From assembly GCF_036785885.1 (NCBI RefSeq), contig NC_092310.1:434001-498000 (forward strand): DNA of 64,000 nucleotides. The letters are read 5' to 3'. The position numbers and the translations under genes are program-made. Below are positions 1 through 13,300 of this stretch, piece after piece (the stretch's first letter is position 1; every line of letters starts with the position of its first letter). Below the pieces are notes generated by a model, which was given only the letters and a program-made list of their open reading frames with translations, was not told the origin of the DNA and made no database searches. Origin of the DNA: Coffea arabica. Taxonomy: Eukaryota; Streptophyta; Magnoliopsida; Gentianales; Rubiaceae.

Positions 1-1363
1 TGATCACTTTTTGAAAATTACATCTAAATATTAGGTCCACTAGATCAGCATAAATGGAGATGAATTTGTGAATGAGAAATATGATTCCTATTTTCAAAGG
101 AATCAATGGAAGAACGCTAAATTAGTGAAGTGGGCTGTTCGGCATAATCATAAGAATCACTTTTTATTCATCCTTGTAATTCAGCTTCTGCCTTTCCAAA
201 TGAAGCCTTCTCAGAATTTGCTAATTTTTCTACAAGTTAGAATAACATATTAATTAATTGAATTATGTATACTTTTGAAAATTGCTATAAATCAGTATCA
301 ACCTACAGTTCAGTGGCCTTCATATTTCCTATTTGAGATGACAGTGCTTACAATCCAAAAGATGTTTTCTTTCTTTTTATGGTAGAAATATCTACACATG
401 TTTGTTTTAACTGTTCAAATCGGAAAATATTTAGTGCCTGTTTAATAGTTAACAAAAACCACAACTGACACTGCACAGAACCATAAGGATAAACCCTGCA
501 AGCCATAGCTCTTAACTGTCAATGTTAGGTGATGATTTTAGTTTTTATCCAAAATGGCATACCTTGGTGATGCCCCAAAAAAAAAAAAAAAGGTTGTACA
601 AGGCTGCCCCATACCAGAGAAGGCAATAATTAAAGTCAAATTCTTAATCATGGAACAATCCACTCAGCTGCAGTTTGCGCATTAAGTCCTCATTCTTTTG
701 TGCTTTGCACTCATTATTCCCTCAATATTTTACACTATACTCTCATGTAATACATCCTTAGTTGCACCACCATCTCAATCATGAGAATAGAAGTCCATCT
801 CATCAACATCTAAGTACTTCTACTATCAATTATATATGTATATATAATTAAATTCTAAAACCTTAGAACTTATATAATCATTTGATGTTTTATGATATAT
901 TGTATCTTTAACTATTTGCTGATTTGCCAATTTGCACACAGGTATTGGCTTATTCTAAACTGTTAAAAAATCTCAAAACCAGGACAAAAGAGTCAATCTA
1001 CAGTGCAAACATAATGCTCTAATGAATGCACCTGCAACAGTTAGTTAAGTCCATCCATAACTATGCACAGGAAATTATTAGTATCAAAATAGAACTGATC
1101 TGCAACACTTTGTGAAGAAGTTTAAAAAGTTCAAAGGATCATGAGATCTAAATAGTGCAGCAGCCACGATCAAATACCAAATGCTGAAAACCATTTAAGA
1201 CGTGATTCATAGATGGACATGGAACCTAAATTAAATGATTGCAGGCAATAGGACCTAAATCAAAAGATTGCAGTCACATGCAATATCACGTGCCGAAAAC
1301 CAGATAATAAATACATCCCTATATTTATATTGGAAAGGAAGTATTGGAAAGGAAGCAACATAC
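1..1363 (-). other. Presumed MED13 intron, no exon recognised
   Basis: This stretch follows the donor GTATGTTG of the last visible MED13 exon. It is AT-rich, with a poly-A run near 577-590 and a short AT palindrome near 829-850. I looked for the conserved residues that should follow FFELECQ in MED13 and did not find them, so the next exon probably lies beyond the left edge. A short minus-strand frame at 652-705 ends in a stop but has no good acceptor in front of it. Confidence 0.55.
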
Positions 1364-4300
1364 CTTGGCATTCAAGCTCAAAGAAGCATCCAATACGTGC
1401 AATAACAAAATCTCTTGGTTTGCCAGCATCTGCAGAACAAGACTGAAGTATTTGACAACCTTGTTGCAGAATTTGGATAAAAAGAGACTGCAGACCCTTT
1501 GTATCCTGCCTGCTACTGATTCCTCCAAAGGGATATATGTAGCTGTCAAGCAATTCCCCCCTAGAGTCTGTCCATATACACACCAACCAACGCCAATCTT
1601 CAGTCCAGCCATAGCAGCAATGCAAGCTCGGGAGTGTCTTTTGGTTGCCAGATCCAAATCCATCTGACTCTGATGAATCGTGCTGAGAGCTTGGTCCAGT
1701 ATCTCCACTTCCCGAAGAAGCAGAACTTTGCATTAAGCTTCCACTTGTACCATCATCTGCCAAAACCTTTGAAGATTCTGAAGCTGGATTCCCAAAAACA
1801 GGAGGAGTCACTCCACGTTCTAAAGATCCCGGGTCAGCAAGAATAAAAAGTGGCTCAAACATGCAACGGCTCTCATCTTGAATAAGAAAATCGCCACCTC
1901 TACTTGGATCACATCCGAGTGCCCCAGACCTCGTTTGCCAGGAATTTTCCCAAGTACTGGACCTCAAGCTAGCATCAAGATCACTTTCTCTCTGGAGGGA
2001 AGATGCTGCTAGTCGAGGACCAACACAATCTTTCCACATCCCAGTTAATGGTGAAGCCATTTGCATTAAGACTGAATGAGATCTACCAGACAAGGATGTA
2101 CTAGATGGAACCACATCACAATTGCTTCCTCGTAAAACCCTTCGGGCCTTATTGTAAACTGTAAAAGCAATTTCCTTCAGAACAACAAGCTCATTAAGAG
2201 GAGGATTTGTTACCCTAAAAATGGCATCCACTGTTACAATCTGCAACACCAATTTAGGAATACTAAATCCTGAAATAGTCAAGACATTGGATAGTGTTTC
2301 GTCCACAGCTGCTGAATGATTTAAGGCCTTTCCAACTTGATTGTGCATCATCGATCTTTTCTCCTTATCTGAAGAAAGAACAGAAGCGCCAACTGCAATT
2401 GAAGATTCAACTACAGTCCGTAGAATTGCAAGAGGCTCTGGGAAGGGACAGACTACATAGACTACCTGCTAGAACAAATTCACAGCATAAATTTTTTAAA
2501 GAATGAGCAACCCACATTTCATGGACATTTTTCAATTTAAAACTATAATCTATTTAGTGGCTAAGGAAACCAAAATGCCCATTCTAGTAAGCTATACTTA
2601 TGTGTAGTACATATTCTGCAATACTTATCAGCTACAAGGTGTTTTAATATGCAGTGGAATGGTGTATAGTATTTTAAAAAGTATAATGAGATATGAGAGT
2701 ATATGCAAAGAATATGGATGATATACCACAATGCTGCAATTTTTAACAGAAAAGATTTCCCAAAGTAAATTATTTTATGGAGCCAAATTTGGAAATTTTA
2801 AGCCATTTATTTTATTTTCTTCAAATTAAACCTCAGACATATTCAAAACAAAAATCTTCATAAAAGATAACTTTTAAGTAGAGTTAACAAGTCAAAAAAC
2901 TAAGATGTAACTTTTATCATGATGAGAGTTAACTTTTATAAGTAGGGATCTAAATTATGCCATTTTTATACTTCACTGCCTCTGGAAATAAGTTGTCTCA
3001 TTAATTCTTCATGTAACCATTTGCTATCTCTTTACCCATGTGACTTTACATCAACATACTTACGCATGTAAATTTTGACTTCCAAATGCCACGATAGGCA
3101 AAATTCTCACAATATGTGGCTAATACCTAACATATTATTTAGTGCATCCTACTTTCCTTAAAAAGCCATGTTGGGATGTGAAGACTGTCCCACCTCACAT
3201 GTACATACTTGTGTTCTGTGCTAATAATCAACAATAAAGAGTGGATACTTCTGTTTAATGAATGATAAAACATTCTTCAGTGTGACAACTGCTGGGAGAT
3301 TATGAAACTTGGGACTTACTGTGTATGGACCACTATTCCCTTCTTTTGTGCTTGTGGTCATGCATGAACTGAGATTTAAAGTTTTAAGAACTTTTGAAAG
3401 AGACTTCAAATAGCTCGCCAAATCCCAACCATTTGACAGGGAGAGGAAATAGTCACTGATCGAACCCAGAATAGATGCACTACTGCTATCAATCTTCATT
3501 GATTGAGGACAATCAAGTAGAACAAAACCAGAACATGAAGACTTCCCAGAATCTAGATCCATTTCACTTCCGAAATTTTGAGGTGAATGAGTTCCCAAAT
3601 TGCAGGTTTCATACACTGGAGAAAACAAAAAACATAAACTTAGTAGAACATATAAAAAATTATGTATCCACACAAAAACAACCGTACAGTAAAGATACTT
3701 TGTTTATTCTATATAGAAAGCATTTCAGATATTTAGAGGAGAGTAGATAAAATTGACTGTCTGTACTAACCAGTTCCAAGTTGTTGAAAGAAATCAGCAG
3801 CTGCTGTGGTGAGGGGTTCAATATCTGGACATACAACATGGTATGTCATCTGCAGAATCAATCAACAACTAGAATCACTCATCCACAAGATCTATCCCCT
3901 TTTCCTACTTGCAGATGGGGGTTGGTTCCAAGCCAATTGAAGACTTGATTTTAATTTTTGGAAGTCTGGTCATAAACTTTAGCAAATGAAATGTTAAGCC
4001 ACCACAACTATTATACGGCTTACATGTTTCTGTGTAGCATATGGTTCAAGCGGCGCCTTTTCCCAGAGTTGCAGAGAGCTGGCAGATGTCTTAAGCCAAT
4101 CGTCTTGGTACCTAGTGCAAATAATGATTTTAATAACTTATTATATGAGAACACTTGACACTCCAGAAATAGAAAATCATTCCCAAGTTACATCTAGCAT
4201 ATTGAGGGTATCATAGTACCTATTCTACATGAAATATCCAGAAAAGTTAAGCCTGCAAATAGCTACTACAAATATATTCCAAGCAATTGGTTGGTGAAAT

Positions 4301-7300
4301 GATAATTAAATCATGGTTAATGTAATAATTCTTACTGTAATGGTTGATGAATGTAGTTTTATGCTATGCTGCTTATTCAAGCAGAGTTGCATGAAAGCTT
4401 TACTAGAGAGATGCATAACAACAAACTGAGTGAGCAAGCAGCACGAGCGGTTAGACAAAAACTCATTTAATTGTCAAATTAATCTGATTTCAACCAAGTA
4501 GTAGCTGCAGATTGACTTAGGAAAGGAAATCATTTAACAGCAAACAGTATCATAAAAAGTTATGCCACTTCAGTAAAAAAGAACATGACAAGTTTCACCA
4601 AACTGACAAGAAAGTTCACGTCACCTACATCCATGCAATGTTCAAAATCATCATTTACTTCACAGAAGTTGTCAACTAATGGTTAAATAAAGCAGCAGAT
4701 GCCAGAAATACAGGGAAAAGCTTTTGGAACAATATATACCCAACAAGTATAGCAGGAAATGGAACTACAGCCAATGTTGGCCTGAGCTTTGAGCCTGCTT
4801 GCTGCTCTGACTCTGATAAACAAGCTTCTTGGAGTGATTTCCTATCGCTTGCCTCCTCTGCTCTAGCCCCATCTGTTAAAATAAATAAATAAATAAATCA
4901 ATTGAAGTGTCAGTATCCCAGCTGTTCGTGCACTTGACAGAAGACTGCAAAGTGCTTATAGCCTTCCCGATAGAGAGAGTTACATTACTTGAAGAATCTT
5001 GACATTCACTGGCACTAGCTGTTGATTCGGCATAGAATTCATCACACATTGATCCGGCTTCACAGGACAGACTGCGACCTTTGCACCAGTCAGATACAAA
5101 TAGTGGACCGTCCAAAGTGCCAAAAGCAGTTTTGAGAGCCGCTTTTATGTCTGATTGCAGCAGACTAATCGTAAAAGATGGCTGAACCTGAAACAAAGTA
5201 CTTCCATGTAAAACAAATCCATCAAAAGATTAAATATCACCATTAAGAAAAATGGAGAATAGCTATAATTCAACATGACAATTTCAATGAGGCCATTGGA
5301 TGAGAGTGAAGCACATTTAACACCTCACTCCTTCAATGGTGAACACTATAGTGCAAGTGGGTAATTGATTTCAACATGACTGCTCGAATGAGCACATTAG
5401 ATGAGTATGGGACACAATTAACGTCTCACTCCTTTATTATCCATGGTGTATAAGATGGTGTACAATTTTACGATCTTGAAACATTAAATTCTATTGAAGC
5501 AAAATGTGCACAGGTATATTATTTAACTGATGGATACATATCCTCAAGACCATGTGTATAGGGAAATTTAGAATAGATATTGTCTACATCACCAGCATCT
5601 ACAAGTTGTACATCACAATTTATCAATTGCTTGAGCAAAAGCAAGAGCAGTCTTCTGAAGCTTTGGGTACGCAAACAATTTTGAAGTTACATGAGTAAAT
5701 CCTATATGATTACCATATAGAACACCATGACAGCCCTGCCTAGAAGGCAAAAGACAGCAAAGCTCCTTTCTAGCAACATGATTAATAAAAAGGGCAAATT
5801 GATTCATCCTCCCATGATGATGTTAAAATCAGTAAGAGTAACAAAGTGCACATTAAGGTATCAAATAATTTTCTAAGACATTTCATCACCATTACCACAT
5901 ATTCAGCTGAAAGAAGATTTTCACCTGAAGAAACTTACATCAACTGAAAGTGGATCGACTAGCTCCACTCCCGCAATATCCACTGAATGGCACGAAGATA
6001 AAACTCCCCCACAACCTGCATGAACCATAGACGGTCCACAAGAAAATCCGCGCCTCAACTGCTCTTGCAAGGCAAGCCAACCATGAACACCATCTCCACA
6101 ATCAGAATCAAGTGCCACATCAACAAATGAAGTAGCTTGTTGAACTAGTAAGGCCAAGCCATCAAGAAGTTCTTGAAGTGGTTGCCTCAGTCCATAAGAT
6201 AGAAGGTTTTCCTCAACAAATGAATTTTGAGGAATAGATGGGCAGAGCTCCATAGGATGGGTGGTAGATTTTGCACCTTTAGTAACAGGGCGCCAAACAC
6301 CAACAGGTGCACTAAGATTCCCATCTAGCAATACTGCATCCATGTCACCAGCAATTCTTACTGGTATAGTCTCTTTCTTCTTCACCTCAGATTTACTTGA
6401 AAGATTGTCTGACAGTATGCTTGAATCAACATGTGGCTGATTCAGAATATTAACCGCAGACAGCCTATTCAAGCCGACTGGCAAGTGACACCTAGAAGAT
6501 AATAGTGTATGTCTTATCCTGCACATAAAAGCCTGACACATGAGACATTCTAATTCTGTTGCAAGCATAGGCTTCAAAGATGGAACAAAACTCTCCACTC
6601 TTAATGAACCATCACTTCCTTTGCTTGAGACGGATTTAACAGCATTTAGGGAATTGAGCCCCAAAGAGGATGACATTGTTACAGGTTCATGCGCTGCTGT
6701 GCCATCATCACAAGTTGATGACATGCCATTAGATTTGTGAATTCCACCATCAATATGAGTGTAATATTTCTTTGATTGGGGAACCGCAATCTTGTCTTGT
6801 CTCCCAGAACATATTTTCATGTTTACAGTGATACCAGACTTCTCATCAGAGTCATCAACACAAGGAGAAGGAGGTGTTGCTGAGTATACATATTTGTTTG
6901 AGCATGAATTCTCAGTCTCTGTTTTCCGTGATTTGGGAAGGTATGGGCTTCTGAAGATTGATGAAGTGACCTCAACAGAAGGGGTTTCAACTGCTCCATA
7001 TTCTGGAGCAAATGTCATTAAGGCTTCAGCTTTTACTACATGGTCAAATTCACCACTTGTAGATGCTGGAGGACAGTTAACTTTACCCGGAACACTGACA
7101 GTCTTTGTTAGATCCTGATTTTGGGTCAGAGAATCATCCATGGCAACGGGAGCTGGTGGTGAGTGAAAACTTTCAAATGAGGGAAAACCTACTGGCAAAA
7201 GCATCTGGTCTGAGACATCCATCATTGATGTACTAGGGCTACTGCCAAAATCTCCACAATCTTGTGCTGAAATTACAACAGCTTGTGACTCTGCAGTTCC

Positions 7301-10300
7301 CGGAGGCTTCACAAATAAGACTATATATTAGGTTCAACAAAAATCAACTGAAGCTATTAGCATAGAAGATATAAGAAAGACATGCAGTAAACCATTTTTA
7401 TTAAGTGTCCTCACATGGCCATCAACTAAATGTGTATAAGCTACTAGACTAGATAATCTACCAGACCATAGGGCCGCCAAAAACATTAACATAGATTCAT
7501 TTCAAATGAGATAGATAATGATTTGATGATTATAGTGGTTGCTGTCCTAAAATATTCTCAATTTATGGAAAACCTGAATCATGCAGAATAAACATATGTT
7601 TTTCTTCAGACTCAACTTGCCTAGAAAATTTCATGTAATTTTCCAACTGATATGTAGAATGTGAAGCAAACTAAAAAGAGGTAGGTTAATTTGCCTTTCT
7701 CTGTAAAATCAGAGCAACCCCAACATCTGATCCAATGTCTTTCATGATCTTTGTACATAACATACCAACACTATCCAAAGCCAGAAAGAAGTCATGCATT
7801 ATCCTTCGCATAAAGACAAGGTCAATTAGCTAAAACTACTGCAGTCAGATAGATGGAGGAGAATTTTATGATTAGTAATAGCGTGTCATGCAGTTACAAA
7901 TTTGTTCTTTTCAAGTTGGTTGAAATAGTTCCAAGAAATTCTGCAATTATACATCATAAACTGGAACTGAAAAGATCAATGCAGAATCTAAATCCTGAAT
8001 ATGCTTTCTGTTTGTGCTTATGATTTTAAAAGTCAAGACCAATTTACGTTGTTGCTTAAGGACAAGAATTACCTCCCCAAAAGGTAAGACATCATCCTCA
8101 AATAAGTCACCAAAATCTCCAAACTCTGACAGAAGTGCTTGAATATCCATGCCCATACCTCTGTCATCATCATCCCAACCCCATCCAACAGGATGATTTG
8201 AACCTCCAATAATGGCCGAGTTATTAACTTCTATTGAGCCATAATCACTTGTAGATGGGTTTATAACTGCACCTGCTTGATTAAATGACTCAGACATCCC
8301 AGAATGCACTCGCTTAGAGCCCTGTACAAGACAAGACAAATCGTCAGTGATCAAATCAAAACTCCCACGTATAGGATACCCAATAAAGAACTCAATCTTC
8401 AAACCTTAACTGGAAATTGCTATTTGAAGTAAAGAGTTCCTAAACTTCGAAATGACATTAAATTCCACAAAACACCAAGTGCAGCCCACAAAATGATTTT
8501 GAACCAAAAAGTTTTAGGCACTAAATTATTTCTAGTTCAAATTGAACCAAGTGCAGCCTGCAAAATGATTTTGAACCAAAAAGGTTTAGGCACTAAATTA
8601 TTTCTAGTTCAAATTGGCCATCAACTGCACTAATAACCTGAAACAGTCCCACAAGTGGCCACCATTCCTCCATTTTTAATCTCTTACAGCAACACATCCA
8701 CCAAATCTTACCCACAACCCTAAACAACTTTTTCCATCTCTGTTCTCTGTATGGTTTGAGCATTGTGTTGTCTGTATGGTTTGAGCATTGTGTTGTCTGC
8801 AAAATTTTCTGTAATTTTACAATTGCTTTATATTTCTCAATCAAGTTTGGAAGCGAAGGATGAGAAGAGGAAGATGAGGAAAATGAGCAGAATCAGACTT
8901 ATTGCAAAGAAGAGAAGAGACAGTCTAAAGGAGGTTTAGGTGGCTGGCTTTAAAAAGAATACTAAAATTTTCTATAGTGGACGAAAGATATATAGCTTAG
9001 GCTTTTTAAAGCAGTGGCCATCTGAAACAGAATACAATTCAGCAATGGTTAAATGGACCAGCCACTATTTTAGCCCAATCATATTAAAACAAGTCAAACA
9101 ACCTGATACAAATAAAAGATATCTTATCTAATCAATGTCAAGACACAACAACTAGTTCATCAGTTTTTAATTCACACACCATCAATTGTCCCAATCAGTG
9201 AAGCAAAACTAAGTAAAGCTACTAGACCTACCCAAGCAGACAGTAAAAGGGAAGGAATGAAAATCCCAGTCCTAGTCAATGTCAATTAATTGGCTGAAAT
9301 AAACATGCAGCATGTAACTGGAATTTTTCCCATCAACCACCAAAGATGAGAAGCCCATAGAGTTCCATCATTATTATTCCTATAACTCTGCTCATCAGTG
9401 CCAAGTGTAGTCTTGGCTAATGATTTTGGCACTCCACCATTAACTTTAGGAACTCTCTTGCTTTTTGTTAACCAAAATGACACAGATACCCAAACTTTAG
9501 ATTTATTTGAAAAACTAAAATGCCAGAAGTAATTATGTATACGCAACAAAGAACTTTACAGTAAGCTTTTGGGAATGTAATTGTAAAAGCATCTGAAGTC
9601 TTACATATAAACTCATTAACCTACAAAAGAGTAGGACAAAACATACATCATCTGTAGAATATTTTTTCTTAACCAAAAGCTTACATATGGGAATGATGAA
9701 CACACTAATAACCATTTTATCACCCCTAAGACCCTCACTAACTTGAATACCTATCATAGACCAAAAAAACTATAAAAGGCTTCTCCTAAAGTATTAGAGC
9801 CAAAGCAGACAAAAAATAAAAGAGGAAAACCAAGCCATATAGTAGCAAAAAAACAAAGCCCCAAGTAGATGCCATATTGTGCTCTTCTTTCTATCTGCAT
9901 ACATAGGAGAAAAGATGATAACAAACACAAATAGTTAACAAAAGACAGATTCTTGCCACTGAGAATTTTCTTCAACACATGTATGCAAGGAAAGTACCAG
10001 CTTGAGAATGTCATGTGACTGGTCAATGGAAGATAAACCAGACTGTCTACATGTCAAAGAATCAGCATCAGCCTCAAGATCGCCAGCTCCAGAAGTTCGG
10101 TAATCACTATCACTGGATGAACTACTAATACTGCTGATACTGCTATTGTTACTGCTGCTGCTACTGTGATAACCATGCTGAGAGCGAAGGCTGTTTGACT
10201 CCAGCCGAGAACCATCTTTTGAATCAGCTTTACAATCACTACTGAAATAAAAACTACAGCATAAACTTCTAGTTGTGGATCTCAAAAAAGAGCCAAGAAA

Positions 10301-13300
10301 ACAAAAGAGACAGGCAAAACAATAAAAATTAACGAATGATGTGCACTAACCTGTGCATAAAGAAGGATGAGGCAAACAATGATGGCCCTATCCAGTTTTG
10401 TAGCCAGAATCTGCTAGTACAGAGATTTAGTATCACATACACATTAATAATTAGGAACCACATCATGCAGAAAGAGTTTCAACAGTTGAGATGAACTTTA
10501 ACCCTTGAAGACATTATATAGAGGTTCCAGTATACCAGATCAAAAGTCCACTTTTTCTGAGGTTCATAATCCTCAAAATAAACTTGGTCTTTCTTAAAGC
10601 AAAGCAAACCTCTCACATCATTTTCAACAGATTAATACCAAATTATCACTAGGGAGTTCATCGTAGATTCTAGCATATTACCTATGAACCACAAATTATG
10701 AAATTGCTCAACTCAACTAACTGTTACAAAATAGTTCATACCTCTTAAGACAAGACCTCGCTAATGATGTTTGCATCACCGGAACAAGTACAGCTTCAGC
10801 AGGATATATAAATACTCTTGAAGGCTCTAGTGGCCCTTTTTGATTGACCTTCGTCTCTGGCATGGATTCTGTCAAATTATGCCTAGACAAATTCTTATGC
10901 AAGCCTGAATTTTGTGCCAGTATCTTGTCATTTCCACCAATAGGACCACCAAGGGTAATTTCAGCATAGCAATTTTGACCTCTCAGATGACAACCAGAGC
11001 CATGCAAAGCATGATATGGAAGACCTACAACTTCATTTGATGCTTTAAGCTTGACAGAACTGTTTAAGGAAGTCAATAAAATATAAGGGGAAACAAAAAG
11101 TAGTACTTTTCATGTTAAAGACAAAAAGCAATTCGCAGATGACGATGATAAAGTAAAAAATGAGTAAATGAATTAAAAGAAAGTTGGTTGACCTGAAATA
11201 GACTTGCTTCACAAGATCACTTGGACAACACCCAGTGAGCCTCCCAAGCATTCCATGAGGGGAGATCACAACTGAAAAGTAGTGAAATAAAATCATAAGA
11301 GATGCAAGGAAAGGTATTCTACTTTACAGTTAATTGAGCAGATAAAGTGCTCTATTACTATATCAATGACCATGTGAGGTTTGTAACTGAGTGCATAGCC
11401 ATGGGCTTGAATGTTTATCAGATTCCATTTACACAAAGGATTCCAGGTTCAAACATGGGTAAAACAGAACCAATTTCACAAACATAATCCCTACAACAAG
11501 ACCATAAAGATTAAACACATCACAAACTAACCATGAATAACCAAAGAAACAAGGAAAAATCCAAATGGCGCCATCATATGCAAACAAACAAGATTAAGTC
11601 CGAACCTAATCAACTTTCCTATACTCACCATTTGTGGACCAGAAATATCGAGTTCAAGAAGCCCAAGTAATTTGTAATAAGTTGAGCTACAGCGTCAAAC
11701 TGTACTAGTCAGCTAAGTTCAATTTCACCCTGCCCTAAGATCCTAGATACACAAATTTAGTGCCATCTTGCTCATGTATCTCCATTAAACAAGAAACCAA
11801 ATGCTTTTAAACAGCAAGCTTGGCTATTGCATTCATCCCAAAAGCACTTCTACATACACATGTAAAACTGACAAAACAAACCTGGAAGCCTATTGCTAAA
11901 ATGATCAGTGGAATGCTTCAATGTCATTTCAATATCACCACTTGAAAGTGCCCGTATATGTCTGTAAACAGTAAAGACAGTGAACAGATCACTCAAATAA
12001 TCTTTTAGTCAAAAGTTTGAAATGCAGCCACAATCTACAAGTAGGCCTAAAAAACGAACTTTGCAGATATTACAGCATGCACAAAAATTGCTTCCTCTGT
12101 GGCAGCAAAGATGAATTCAACCACTGGCTGACCTTTCCTACAATAACAGAAATCACAAATTATTCAACTCAGGCTTCATATAATCAAAGTTCTTGTAATC
12201 ACACTTAAAAGCACAGAAAAGCTCACAAGTTCATCAGCAACATCCTAACAGTCAACAAAATTTGAGAAGAGACAGATTAAAAGCAGATTTTACCTAACCA
12301 ATCCAACTTATTTAGAAACATATACTGAGCCAGACTGGTTTAGTTAAGTATAAAATCCCAAAAGCTGCTACCCTTTAAAGTCGGGCATGGATGCAGAAAG
12401 TAACACCTATCACTATCCATGATATCCTAACAACTATAGAGTAAGTAGTTGTTCTATCAGTTTATATGGCAAGTTCGAAACCTAATTCTTTAAGACAATG
12501 TCAATATTTAATATTCAAATCCTTGTATCATTCAGCATTCATATCCTACCTACTAATGCTTTTCTTCTGATTGCTATAATATTTACAATAAATGGATGTT
12601 TCCCGTGTCTGTTTAATAATCCCAAGTCTGGTCGCGCAACCAGCAGGGGAGGGGGAGGGGGAGGGGGTCCAGTGAAGCAAACTTATCAGGCGTGCTAATT
12701 ATAATAGATCAGTAGCAATAATTGTAACTTTCAAGCTAGACAGAATTCTCATTCAACAAAACTAATAGCAAGCCATCATAAAGGTTCCAGACAACTTAAC
12801 CCAAAATAGTCGTTACTCCAACTTTAATGGAGAGACATTTCGCAAGAGTATACCTGTAAAGTTCTTCACTCTGTGAAGATGGATGATATCTCGAGAATAC
12901 ATCCCCAAATCTCATGAAGGAAAATCCTTTAAGTGCCCTGTCAATTTAATGGTGGGAAAAACAAGGAAGAACAAAAATGTAAATTTTCTCGTACCAATAA
13001 AAAAAAACTTCTTATATGCAGACAATTGCTCGTAGCAATCCACTCACAGAAACAAATAAAGAAATATTGACAAGCAAGAAGAGTTAAAGAAGACTTAGTA
13101 ATTCAAGAATAAAACCTTTCTACACAGTTCCTTAAGGCTTGAGACAATGCAGCTGCAACCTCTTCTGAGTCCCCAGGAGCCACCCAAAGTCCTGATGCAA
13201 GCACTACAATCCAAAGGCTCATAATAAGTACACTCCAAGCAATCAGCATTTTAATTGTTTGGATAGTAGATTATTTACCAAATTTTATTTGCTTGAATCA

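Noticed and set aside
652..705. Minus-strand frame KAQKNEDLMRKLQLSGLFHD followed by a stop, as a possible terminal exon of MED13
   Set aside because: It does not resemble the MED13 C-terminus, about 250 conserved residues would be missing, and no good acceptor precedes it.
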